Assembly: GCF_000091305.1 (NCBI RefSeq)
Contig: NC_013929.1
Location: forward strand, 1,612,001-1,676,000
Direction: 5' to 3'
Origin: Streptomyces scabiei 87.22
Lineage (GTDB): Bacteria; Actinomycetota; Actinomycetes; Streptomycetales; Streptomycetaceae
DNA: 64,000 nt
Notes under the pieces: generated by a model
What the model was told of the DNA's origin: nothing
Database searches by the model: none
The model's input: only the letters and a program-made list of their open reading frames with translations
Program-made: the position numbers and the translations under genes
Shown here: positions 8,881-17,106 of the stretch, in pieces
How the letters are laid out: the number at the start of each line of letters is the position of its first letter
Position numbering within the stretch: the first letter of the stretch is position 1

Positions 8881-9008
8881 CTGTCCCCGGCTCGCGTCCG
8901 CGCGCGGCCGGGCGCCGGCATCCGCAGCCACAACCCAGACACGCAGCCTTCACTCGACACACGATCTCGCAGGATGCCGCACCGTGCGCCGAACCACTGG
9001 GGGGAACC

Positions 9009-9497
9009 ATGCGCCGCACCGCGACCGCACTCGCCACCGTCCTTCTGCTCACCACGGCCGTCGCCAGCTGCTCAATGGACGACGGTGTCGATTCCAAGAG
9101 CGCGCCGACCAAGACTGCCGCTTCCACCGCAGCGAAGCAGCCCGAGAAGCTGGAGCCGATCTACAGCCCCAAGCTAGAAACCGCCGCAGGCAAGGACGCA
9201 GAGTCGACGAGCGCCTGCCAGCTACCCTCGAGCAATGCCTGCGCCCGCTACGTCGCCGACATCATGGACGTTGTCCGTGAACTGCAGGCCGCAATCAACG
9301 ACTCCGGCCGACCGTACGAGGCAACCACCGAGCAGATCACGAAGATGACGGACGCGGGGTCGGAGTACGTGGCGAATGGGTGCCACGGCGACCCTACTGC
9401 TGACGATCCGAACTCCCAGTGCCATGGGGCAGTTGCAGTGACCGTCGGCGCGACCACGCTGGGGATGACGCTGCTCACCGACGAGGCAGGCCTTTAG
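9009..9497 (+). CDS. Small secreted lipoprotein of unknown function
   Basis: 162 residues. The signal peptide MRRTATALATVLLLTTAVASC has a two-Arg n-region, a hydrophobic core and a VASC lipobox, so the mature protein should be lipid-anchored outside the membrane. It continues with a Lys/Ala/Thr-rich linker, then a compact domain containing four Cys (SACQLPSSNACARYV, ANGCHGD, NSQCHGA) that could form two disulfides. I do not recognise the family. It is preceded by GGGGGAACC at ribosome-site distance and has no operon partner; both sides are IS debris or intergenic DNA. Confidence 0.8.
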   Translation: MRRTATALATVLLLTTAVASCSMDDGVDSKSAPTKTAASTAAKQPEKLEPIYSPKLETAAGKDAESTSACQLPSSNACARYVADIMDVVRELQAAINDSGRPYEATTEQITKMTDAGSEYVANGCHGDPTADDPNSQCHGAVAVTVGATTLGMTLLTDEAGL

Positions 9498-9550
9498 GAC
9501 ATGCCATGTCTGCGCGGCAGATCACTGATGTGGCGCCAACCGCACCGCGC

Positions 9551-9597
9551 GCACCGTGGATGAGGCCGCTGAGTGGCCGATCTCCCACCCACGGTGC
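9551..9597. terminator. Inverted repeat between lipoprotein and 2H phosphoesterase genes
   Basis: Nine-base arms GCACCGTGG/CCACGGTGC enclose a smaller GGCC hairpin, giving a branched structure between two convergent genes. A shared transcription terminator is plausible. Confidence 0.45.
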
Positions 9598-9632
9598 CTT
9601 CGTGTCGTTGTACCGATCCCGGACCAGGCTGC

Positions 9633-10256
9633 TTAACCGAGAGACACCTTCGCGAAGGGCTCCCACTCGTACATCTGGTTGTCTCGGTGGATCACGATCA
9701 GTCCCGCGCTGGAGATACGTGCCTGTGCCGGCGTGAGGTTGAGGTCGTCGAGGATCTGCGCGATCGGCTGTGCGGGGGCGTCTCCGGCGCTGTAGGCCAC
9801 AGAGACGTGAGGGGTGAAGCCTTCGGCCTTCTCCGGAACATCTCCAAGGACATCACCGATGGCCTCCCGGATGGCACTTCGGACGGCCCGGACTGGGCTG
9901 TCGGGGTGGACATGCAGCAGCACCGCTTCGGGGTCCAGCACCTCCGGGCCGATCCGTAGATCGAAGGCCGGTACGACGGCCAGGCGGGTGTGTGTTTCCT
10001 CCACGATGGAGTTAACGTGCTGCTCTTTGGTCTCGCCTACGAAACCGATGCCCTGCATGGTGAGGTGCAGCCACTGGTCGGGGATCGGGGTGAGGATGTC
10101 TCCGAGAGGCGCGAGCGCGGACCGGTACTCGGTGGCAAGCCGGTGCACGTCGTCCTGGCCCTCGAACGACAGATGCCGGGTGTAGAAGCGGCGGCCCACC
10201 CTCCAGCCGGGCCGCCACCACCAGTGGTTCCGCATGGTCTCAGGTTGCGTCGTCAT
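9633..10256 (-). CDS. 2H phosphoesterase (2'-5' RNA ligase-like) protein
   Basis: 207 residues with the two His-x-Thr/Ser-type motifs that define the 2H superfamily: WLHLTMQGIGF near residue 65 and TPHVSVAYSAG near residue 155, each on a predicted strand with hydrophobic neighbours. Such proteins hydrolyse or ligate 2',5'- or cyclic phosphodiesters; members in bacteria mostly have unknown substrates. The ATG stands one base away from an inverted repeat shared with an IS-derived segment at 13.6 kb, so the natural promoter was probably lost or replaced when that element arrived. No obvious ribosome site is seen (GAAGACCTCA precedes the ATG). Alternative start codons inside, such as the Met of MRNHWWW, are possible. 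Confidence 0.82.
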   Translation of the reverse strand: MTTQPETMRNHWWWRPGWRVGRRFYTRHLSFEGQDDVHRLATEYRSALAPLGDILTPIPDQWLHLTMQGIGFVGETKEQHVNSIVEETHTRLAVVPAFDLRIGPEVLDPEAVLLHVHPDSPVRAVRSAIREAIGDVLGDVPEKAEGFTPHVSVAYSAGDAPAQPIAQILDDLNLTPAQARISSAGLIVIHRDNQMYEWEPFAKVSLG

Positions 10257-10295
10257 TGAGGTCTTCTCAGCAACACAACGGTTGCGGTGCGTGAT
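10257..10295 (+). repeat. Left arm of 39-bp inverted repeat flanking the P450 segment
   Basis: TGAGGTCTTCTCAGCAAC, a 5-base mismatched stretch, and GGTTGCGGTGCGTGAT recur in inverted orientation at 13601-13639. Downstream of it, a sequence beginning AGGCTTCACGTG also matches the start region of the IS5-type transposase remnant at 13.5 kb. This arm is therefore the end of an IS element. Confidence 0.8.
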
Positions 10296-10374
10296 GCCGT
10301 ACCGGCTGGCAGGTCGGTGAGAGGCTTCACGTGTCGTCCAGCACCACCTACACCCACCACTCGCAAACCGCGGG

Positions 10375-11554
10375 CCGTGCACGATCCGGGCAAGGTCCTG
10401 CTGGATGCGACCCTGGCCATCGCACTCGGCGGCGCCTGCCTGGCCGACGTCGGCATGCCACGGGCCGAGCCGGGCGTGTTCGGCCCAGTGGCTTCCGATC
10501 CGACGGTCTCCCGGTTGATCGACACCCTCGCCGCTTCGGGCGAGAAGGCGCTGACCGCGATCCGCGCCGCACGTTCCGAAGTCCGCAAAAGAGTCTGGGA
10601 GTTGGCTGGCGAACAGGCTCCGGATGCCGGCGGGCAGGTGATCGTGGACCTGGACGGGGTCCTGGCCGTCGCGCACTCGGACAAGCAGGACGCCGCCCCG
10701 ACTTGGAAGAAGACCTACGGCCACCACCCGCTCATGGGGTTCGTCGACCACGGCCCGGAAGGACCGGAGAACCCGTCGCGGCTCTCCTGCGCCCAGGCAA
10801 CGCGGGCTCGAACACGGCCGCCGACCACATCACCGCCACCCGCCTCGCCCTCGCTCAACTACCAGGGAAGTACCGGCGAGGGCAGCGGACGCTGGTCCGC
10901 TGCGACTCCGGTGGCGGCACCCATGAGTTCGTGGCCTGGCTCGCCCAGCGCGGACGCTGGCTGTCCTACTCAGTCGGCATGGTGATTACCGAGGCCGTCC
11001 ACCAGCACGTCCTGGAGATCCCCGCATCGGCCTGGACCCCGGCCGTCGAGACAAGCGGCGAAGTCCGTGACGGGCCTGGGTCGCCGAACTCACCGGTGAC
11101 CTGCTCGACGGTTGGGCGAAAGGCATGGGGTTGATCGTCCTCAAGGAACGGCCGCACAGCCCAGTTGAGAATCACGGACGCCGACGGCATGCGGATCACG
11201 TGCTTCGCCACCAACACCCCCGACCGGCCGATCGCCGAACTCGAACTGCGTCACCGGCTGCGGGCCCGCGCGGAGGACCGCATCCGGGCCGCACGTTCGA
11301 CCGGCCTGCGGAACCTCCCCTTGCACGACACCGCGCAGAACAGGGTCTGGCTGGAGACAGTGCCCGTGCTCGCCCTGACCGGGCAAGCCCGCCTCTGGGA
11401 ACCGCGCCGCCTGCGGCTCCGCCTGTTCTCCGCGGCCGGTCAGCTCGTCACCACCGGCAGACGCCGCATCCTCCGCCTCGTCCACCACTGGCCCTGGACC
11501 CGCGAGATCACAGACGCCCTCGAACGGCTTGCACTCCTGCCGAACCCCGGCTGA
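10375..11554 (+). pseudogene. IS1380-type transposase, frameshifted
   Basis: Blocks in three frames rebuild an IS1380-family transposase: VLLDATLAIALGGACLADV, DPTVSRLIDTLA, VIVDLDGVLAVAHSDK with the first catalytic Asp, WKKTYGHHPLMGF, then GNAGSNTAADHITATRLAL, VRCDSGGGTHEFVAWL with the second Asp, VAELTGDLLDGWAKGM, and ITDADGMRITCFATNT leading to ELRHRLRARAEDRIRAAR with the Glu region. Frame changes lie near 10770, 11070 and 11150. The N-terminus is replaced by an unrelated IS-end sequence, so the copy is both truncated and broken. Confidence 0.88.
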
Positions 11555-11707
11555 CCGTCGGACTCACCTGTCCCTACGAGAATGGCGATCGGCGTACGAC
11601 TCGAGACACCTACCCGTACGGTCCGCATCGTGATCCGTCTCGTACGTACCCACCTTGCATTCACCTTTCGTCAAGGCTTACGTCGCAAATGGCCTCCGCC
11701 TTGTGCG

Positions 11708-12967
11708 TCACGAATGCTCACGTCGGCCGGGAGTGAAGGCAACCGGCAGGGCTTGGTAGCCGCGCGTGAAGGATGAGCCACTGAACTCACACGTGTCTTC
11801 ATTTGCGATCCGGTAATCCGGAAGGCGCCGAAGTACCTCCGAAAAACCTACGCGAAGCTCGAGCCGCGCGAGGGGCGCACCGAGACAGCGATGCGTGCCG
11901 AAGCCGAACCCGAGGTGCCGATTTGGCTCACGATCGATGATGCATTTCCCGGCATCCGCGAACTCATTTTCATCGCGATTTGCTGCCGCATAGTTCACGA
12001 TGACAGCGTCACCTCGCTTGAAGCCGTACCCGCAGATTTCGACGTCCGCCGTGATGTACCTCGGCAAGCCGTGTACTGAACCCGAATATCGAACGAACTC
12101 TTCTACCGCGGCGGGCAGGAGTGAAGGATCCGCGACCAGGCGACTCCGCTCGGCGGGATGATGCGCCAGCCAGTAGTAGGCGGCGGAAAGCGCGTTCGAT
12201 GTCGTTTCCAGGCTGGCTGCGACCAGTAGTGTCGCGTTGGCCATTCTCTCGCCCACTGTCAGCGGGCGCCCGCCGATCTCGGAATTGAGCAGGCCGTCGA
12301 TGATGTCATCACGCGGAGGTTGGCCCACGCGCTCCTTCAGCACATCGGCGATGAGCTCGAAGACTCTAGCGGCACTTTGGTCTCGCTCGGCCGCGTCCGA
12401 CGCGAGCAAACTTGCGCCCTGGGCCGCCAGCGCCTCGCCGAGCAGCTCGGCCGGGAAGCCAAGGAACTCAGCGAACAAGATCTCGCTCGGCAGTTTCCAC
12501 GAAAAATCCGCGAGGTCGCCCTTGCCTTCCTCGATGAACTCGTCGATGAGCCTGTTCGCCACCGCTCGAACTTTTGGCTCGAGCGCGACCATCCGCTCAG
12601 GAGTGAAGGACGGACTCAATACCTTTCGAAGCTCCTTCTGAACCGGCGGATCAGTACTGATGGGGGTCGCACTGTCGTCGACCGGGAGGTCCGACCGGCG
12701 CTCGATCTCGGAAAGATTGTCGAACGCCTTTCGCGGATCGTTCGATACGCGCCGCCAATCCTTCAGAAGCTGGTGGCACTCCGCATAGCCAATCACCTGA
12801 AGTGTTTCTTTGAAGCGCCCGCTGAAGTCGAGCTGGTCAGTGGGAACAATAGCGCCGATCGTCCGCATTGCCTCGTAGACCTTGTACACCAGTTCGGGGT
12901 CGTCAAAGGCGGTGTCGCGAATATCAAAATGCTTAACGTGTTCGTCTATCGACTTCGTCACGTCCAT
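11708..12967 (-). CDS. Cytochrome P450
   Basis: 419 residues, the usual length of a soluble bacterial P450. The heme loop FGFGTHRCLGAPLARLEL carries the Cys ligand. The ExxR motif is in VEEFVRYSG, and the I-helix reads LLVAASLETTSNAL, where the common AGxDT is AASLETT (the acid/Thr pair is kept as Glu-Thr-Thr). The ATG follows AGGAAGGG; the longer upstream reading is not needed. No ferredoxin or reductase gene adjoins, so electron partners come from elsewhere. Base composition is visibly less GC-rich than in the 1-8 kb block. The gene lies alone between IS debris and inverted IS ends, with palindromes 55-105 bases upstream. The substrate is unknown; aromatic O-demethylation or hydroxylation would fit the neighbourhood, but this is only a guess. 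Confidence 0.93.
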   Translation of the reverse strand: MDVTKSIDEHVKHFDIRDTAFDDPELVYKVYEAMRTIGAIVPTDQLDFSGRFKETLQVIGYAECHQLLKDWRRVSNDPRKAFDNLSEIERRSDLPVDDSATPISTDPPVQKELRKVLSPSFTPERMVALEPKVRAVANRLIDEFIEEGKGDLADFSWKLPSEILFAEFLGFPAELLGEALAAQGASLLASDAAERDQSAARVFELIADVLKERVGQPPRDDIIDGLLNSEIGGRPLTVGERMANATLLVAASLETTSNALSAAYYWLAHHPAERSRLVADPSLLPAAVEEFVRYSGSVHGLPRYITADVEICGYGFKRGDAVIVNYAAANRDENEFADAGKCIIDREPNRHLGFGFGTHRCLGAPLARLELRVGFSEVLRRLPDYRIANEDTCEFSGSSFTRGYQALPVAFTPGRREHS

Positions 12968-13021
12968 CCACCCTTCCTGTACGCGCTGCCGGCGGCAAGA
13001 GTCCACGGCCGCGCTCAAGGA

Positions 13022-13036
13022 GTACCACTGTGGTAC
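13022..13036. promoter_or_regulatory. Short palindrome upstream of P450
   Basis: GTACCA-CTG-TGGTAC, 6-bp arms, about 55 bases upstream of the P450 start. Possible accessory operator next to the larger palindrome. Confidence 0.4.
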
Positions 13037-13049
13037 GGACGCAACGAGT

Positions 13050-13073
13050 GGAATGAACTCCGGAGTTCATTCC
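13050..13073. promoter_or_regulatory. Perfect 24-bp palindrome upstream of P450
   Basis: The 12-base half GGAATGAACTCC is followed directly by its exact complement, about 83 bases upstream of the P450 start codon. This length and symmetry are typical of a dimeric repressor operator (TetR, GntR or MarR type). No copy was spotted elsewhere in the window by eye. Confidence 0.6.
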
Positions 13074-13211
13074 CCTGGTTCAGGGTGATCTGCCCGGCTA
13101 TAGAGGCCTCCCCCGGTTGCGTCCATGGAGATGGTGTAGAAGTCGCAGGTCTCGGCGCTGGCCCGCCACCTCGACGAACAAGTCGCAGCCTTCCGCAACC
13201 GACCGCTGGAC

Positions 13212-13261
13212 CAACCTCGATTCGGCAGCGGCCTGATTGGTCCCGCTGATCCGGTGTCTCG
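13212..13261. repeat. 50-bp direct repeat, copy 1
   Basis: Matches 15916-15965 at 47 of 50 positions (CAACCTCGATTCG then CAGCGGCCTGATTGGTCC and CTGATCCGGTGTCT). It lies at the truncated end of an IS5-type transposase remnant and probably marks a recombination or insertion boundary. Confidence 0.75.
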
Positions 13262-13497
13262 TGCCGGCAGCGGTAGGTCGTGGGCAGCGAGATGCCGTTG
13301 TCGCGGGCCAGCTGGACCAGACGCGCGCCGTCGACGGACCAGCGCAGCACCAGCACGGCCTGCTTGAAGACACCCGGCACCCGTGTGCCCCTGCGGGTTC
13401 CCAGCCGGGCGCGGTGGCCGCGCAGCAGCATCGCGAGATGCCCGGCAGTCTCTCTGCGGACATCGAGGACAGCGGTGCAGGTGATACTGGACGGCAC
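13230..13497 (-). pseudogene. IS5-type transposase, N-terminal fragment
   Basis: Starts with GTG (PSSITCTAVLDV), then AGHLAMLLRGHRARLGTRRG, FKQAVLVLRWSVDG and RLVQLARDNGISLPTTYR, the N-terminal helix-turn-helix region of actinobacterial IS5-group (DDE_Tnp_4-like) transposases. The catalytic domain is absent; sequence similarity stops near the 50-bp repeat. The 140 bases upstream of the start match, with deletions, the segment at 10257-10340 in inverted orientation. Confidence 0.75.
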
Positions 13498-13600
13498 GTG
13501 AAGCCTCTGGCTGTACGGAACGTGATCTTGGCAGACCCGTTCCTACCAGGGGCTTCACACGTGTCTGACGCCGGGGCACCATCCCGCGCACGCACAGGCG

Positions 13601-13639
13601 ATCACGCACCGCAACCATCACGTTGCTGAGAAGACCTCA
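13601..13639 (-). repeat. Right arm of 39-bp inverted repeat flanking the P450 segment
   Basis: Inverted counterpart of 10257-10295: 34 of 39 bases match, with the five mismatches together in the middle. Belongs to the upstream end of the IS5-type remnant at 13.2-13.5 kb. Confidence 0.8.
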
Positions 13640-13726
13640 TTGAGCGCCATCCCGAACTCCTCACCGGATTCCTGGCCGGGACCGGCCGCGAACTCGCCAC
13701 ACCCGTATCAAGCCTGTGGTCAAAGA

Positions 13727-15010
13727 TCAGTACACGGCTGGGTTTGACGTGGTAGCCGGCGGATCGCTGACCGCAGGCACCTCGGGGGTGGAGACGCCGT
13801 AGGTGTAGGGCTTCAAGGTTGTCATCAGCAACAGGGCGATGACTGTGGCGCCCGCGGCGATCGAGATCGGGAGTGTGTAGCTTCCTGTCGCGTCGAATCC
13901 GATACCGATCAGCACGGAGCCGAGGCCCGCTGCCACTACGTTCAATCCCGCACTGACGCCGTAGATCTCGGCGGAGGTCCGCAGACCGAAGTAACGGGTG
14001 ATCAGATACGGCAGGAGCATGGCGACGGTCGCCATCCCGGTACCCGTCAGGATGACGCCGAGGAGCTGAAGGACGAACGTGGTACCGGAGACCAGGAGCA
14101 GAGTCAGCCCGAGGATGGGTAGGAGGTAAAACGCGGTCGCGGTTCGGGGAGAGTGAGCACGGTCGGCGACGTACCCGCTCAGGAGCACACCGACCACGAC
14201 GGACAGGGCCAGAATCGACGCCAGGGTCGTCGCGGTCCCCTCAGAGGTGCCGCGTCCCGTCATCCAGTTCACCAGCACCGTCTGCGCGCCGACCAGGGCC
14301 CCGGTCGCCAGAGCGTCGGCCACTGAGATGGTCCAGAAGGTCCGGGAGCGGAAGGCCTGCTTGGCGGGGACTCCCGGCTCGGCCGCGTTGGCCGCCTTCT
14401 CCACCTCAACCCGTGCCACGTCCGCCGCGTCGACAGGCTTGGTCCGCACGAGGAAGAACGCGGCACTGCCGCCGCACACAAGAGCGGCCAGCGCGAACAC
14501 TTCGTAGGCGGTGCGCCAGCCGTAGTCATTGATGAGCAAACGAGATATTTGCGCGACGATGGACTGCGCCAACTGCGGCGCGGCAGCGATCACCATGCCG
14601 AGGAAAAGCGCGCGGCTTGTGCTGTACCAGGACGCCACGACCCGCATAGCCACCACCGGGCCGGCGAGGGCCGCGCTTATACCTATGGCCACCGCGGACA
14701 GCCAATAGACGGCTCCGGTAGATTTCATCGTCGACAGCCCGAAGAGGCCCAGTGCGAAGAACGCGATCCCGACACACAGAGGAGTCTTCGCGCCGATCCG
14801 GTCGATGATGCGCCCGGCTACGGGGCTCATGACCGCCATCACAATCTGCGAAAGCGTAAAAATGAGCGTAAAGCCCGCTGTGGCCCATCCCAGGGATTCG
14901 GATACGGGCTTGAGGAAGACCGAGAAGGACCCCGCGAATATCCCTCCCATACTGAAGGCCATGCAGATGAATATACCAACCGTCGCGGCTATACGAGCGT
15001 TTCGTGACAT
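13727..15010 (-). CDS. MFS permease (oxalate/formate or monocarboxylate antiporter type)
   Basis: 427 residues with twelve hydrophobic segments and a central cytoplasmic loop rich in charged residues (VDAADVARVEVEKAANAAEP). The N-terminal pattern SFSVFLKPVSESLGWATAG and the loop RIIDRIGAK (MFS motif A region) match the family that includes monocarboxylate and organic-acid permeases. ATG 15010 follows GACAGGAGGCG; longer readings upstream are Arg/Gly-rich and lack a ribosome site. It resembles the permease at 22061-23329 in its first helices, suggesting that both serve related aromatic or organic acids. No cotranscribed partner is intact; both sides are IS debris. Confidence 0.9.
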   Translation of the reverse strand: MSRNARIAATVGIFICMAFSMGGIFAGSFSVFLKPVSESLGWATAGFTLIFTLSQIVMAVMSPVAGRIIDRIGAKTPLCVGIAFFALGLFGLSTMKSTGAVYWLSAVAIGISAALAGPVVAMRVVASWYSTSRALFLGMVIAAAPQLAQSIVAQISRLLINDYGWRTAYEVFALAALVCGGSAAFFLVRTKPVDAADVARVEVEKAANAAEPGVPAKQAFRSRTFWTISVADALATGALVGAQTVLVNWMTGRGTSEGTATTLASILALSVVVGVLLSGYVADRAHSPRTATAFYLLPILGLTLLLVSGTTFVLQLLGVILTGTGMATVAMLLPYLITRYFGLRTSAEIYGVSAGLNVVAAGLGSVLIGIGFDATGSYTLPISIAAGATVIALLLMTTLKPYTYGVSTPEVPAVSDPPATTSNPAVY

Positions 15011-15195
15011 GCCGCCTCCTGTCTTTGCGTCCCTACGTTCCGGTAGTTCGGTTCCCTTTGGCGCGCCGTCCCGGTACCCAGCGGGCCGCGCACACCGGCA
15101 GCTCCGGTGCGGTGCCTGACTCATTCCTCCACGAAGCAGTCGCGCCTTGTCGGTTTCGTTCACGCGATGATGGCGTTCACTTCCGAATCATTCTT

Positions 15196-15239
15196 GGCAT
15201 GCCGGTCAAGACATGCCATATACCCATATTTCGGGGTAT
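15196..15239. promoter_or_regulatory. Two inverted repeats upstream of the MFS gene
   Basis: GGCATG-10 nt-CATGCC and, three bases on, ATACCC-8 nt-GGGTAT lie about 190-230 bases before the permease start in the only relatively AT-rich stretch of the 15.01-15.41 kb gap. They may be operators. The rest of that gap shows no gene. Confidence 0.4.
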
Positions 15240-15413
15240 CCAGAGGATTACGGGCAAGTTACCCGCTTGGGTGCCTGGAGGGTATGCCTCGGATCGCCGG
15301 CAAAACCAGACGGCGGATCTCGGTTCTCAGGAGGTGTACGGGCAACCCGACCTTAAGATCGTCTGTCTATTTTCTGTGAGAACTCGCTGTCTGTGTGTGC
15401 GGAGGGTTCCGCC

Positions 15414-15870
15414 GTGACCATGAACGTTGACGGGATGCCATCGGGTTCGTTGCAGGAGTTCATGCCGTTCGGGGTGCTGGCCTCGGAGCAGTCCAGGGAG
15501 GCTGTTGACGAGGTCGTCGTCGCGCACGGCAGGCAGCCCAGGCGGCGGGATTCCAGACTGTCTGCGCATGTGATGGTGTACTTCGCGCTCGCTCTGGGGT
15601 TGTGGTCCGGTGATGACTGCGAGCAGGTGATGGCCCGGCTCACGGACCGGTGGTCCCGCCCGAGGCTGGGGTCCGGGGTGCTGGCGGATCTGTACGAGCG
15701 GCTGGCGGAGCCAATCACGGAGATCCTCACCCCGGGGGCTGGGTCGGGACGTGGCGGCTGGTGGCCGTGGACAGCACCGTGGTCGACTTGCACGACACCC
15801 CCGCCGACGACGCCTACTCCGGTCGGCCTGGTGGCACCGCCATGCCGGGGCCGTTCCCTCAGGCCAGGGT
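15414..15870 (+). pseudogene. IS4-type transposase, N-terminal fragment, frameshifted
   Basis: GTG after GGAGGG opens a frame with VDEVVVAHGRQPRRRDSRL and SAHVMVYFALALGLWSGDD, the insertion-element-4 N-terminal domain. After a frame change near 15740 it continues as WRLVAVDSTVVDLHDTPAD, which contains the first catalytic Asp. The gene then stops matching around 15870. Confidence 0.82.
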
Positions 15871-15915
15871 CGTGGCAGTGCCTGCATCGGTTGATCACGT
15901 GATCCCGAGGGCTGT

Positions 15916-15965
15916 CAACCTCGATTCGTCAGCGGCCTGATTGGTCCAGCTGATCCGGTGTCTTG
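15916..15965. repeat. 50-bp direct repeat, copy 2
   Basis: Counterpart of 13212-13261 with three substitutions. It adjoins the end of the IS4-type fragment. Confidence 0.75.
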
Positions 15966-16089
15966 CCCCGGTTTGTCCGACCGGTCGCTGTAGGGGCCAT
16001 CGCATGACGCTGCGGAGGCGTCGGGTTCCACGGGCCCGAGACGGGGGTTTCCTCTCCTTCCTGGTCTTCGTCGCGGTGGTGACCGGCCG

Positions 16090-16400
16090 TCAGGTGAGAG
16101 CTGGAAGCTGAGTGGCCCGCTGCCAGTCGATGGTGAACGCTGCTGCCCAGGGCCAGCTCCGGTCGAGGTGCAGGGTGCGGCGTCGGGCGTGGGCGGTGAG
16201 CCGGGCGGGCAGGTGGTAGAGCTTCATACGGATCGTCTCCGGCTCCGCGGCGGCGAGTTCGGGTTCGTCGTGCAGGAGGAGGAGCCGGGTCCATGCGTCG
16301 AGGTCGGCGGCGATCATGGCGGCCGGCACCCAGGCGGCATTCATCTGCCAGGACCCTCAACAGTCCCATCGTTGCACCCATGAGGGCTGGGGCTGTCAAG
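16090..16400 (-). pseudogene. IS1380-type transposase, C-terminal fragment
   Basis: The frame MNAAWVPAAMIAADLDAWTR, LLLLHDEPELAAAEPETIRM, KLYHLPARLTAHARRRTLHL and DRSWPWAAAFTIDWQRATQL matches the C-terminal domain of IS1380 transposases. Everything upstream is missing, so it is an inactive scrap. Confidence 0.75.
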
Positions 16401-16669
16401 GTGCACGATGCCCCGGCCCGGTGTGTGCCGATGGGCTCGCGCCGGGTTGATCGCCTTTGTGGACAGGGGTGTTAGGGCCGTGGTCCCCCGAGTCATGGTC
16501 GTGCGGAGGCAACTCGCACGCACCCATTCGATCCCGGCCGACCGAGCCGGATCATGACCTTCCTTCGGGGGCCGGGCTGCTCATTCAGGTCAACGAGCTC
16601 GGCGGGGCCGGCTCGTGCAACAATGCGGGCTCGCCCGGGGCTTGGCACCCCGTCCCTGGGGTGTGGTCG

Positions 16670-17106
16670 TCATGCCGTTGTGCACGGCTCCTTCTGCTGC
16701 TGGGCCGCGTCGACCTCGCGCAGCACGTGATAGGCGTGGGTGAGAAGTTTGCGGGCGACCGCGATGGTGGCGATCTTCCTGCCGCGGCGGTAGGCAATCT
16801 GTTCGAAGCAGGCGGCATACGGCGGGGTGCGCTTGGCGGTCTGCGCGGCCTGGTTCATGATCCAGCGCAGCCAGGGATCTCCATGCTTGGAGATGTGCCC
16901 GTAGCGCACGGTGCGGTCCGAGCCGCGGACCGTGGGGGTGAGCCCGGCCCAGGAGGCAAGCTTGCGGGCCGAGGAGAACCGGCGGATGTCGCCGACCTCC
17001 GCCGCGATGATCAAAGCGGTGAGCGGGGCGGGCCGATGCCGGGCAGCGCGGTCAGGGCCTTGACCCGCGGGTCGGCCTTTGCCACCGCGGCGAGCGAGGC
17101 GTCTAG
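16670..17106 (-). pseudogene. IS110-type transposase, C-terminal part (split by IS5-type insertion)
   Basis: DASLAAVAKADPRVKALTA and LPGIGP lead into a local frame change, then IIAAEVGDIRRFSSARKLAS, WAGLTPTVRGSDRTVRYGHI and SKHGDPWLRWIMNQAAQTAK, the transposase_20 domain of IS110 elements. The reading continues from the N-terminal part at 18407-18994 once the inserted element and one target copy are removed. The separate frameshift near 17025-17035 means the gene was probably already defective. Confidence 0.85.
17103..17106. repeat. Target duplication CTAG, left
   Basis: CTAG stands on both sides of the IS5-type element (here and at 18406-18409). Removing the element with one copy restores the IS110 frame VIDRL-DASLAAV exactly. 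Confidence 0.85.
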
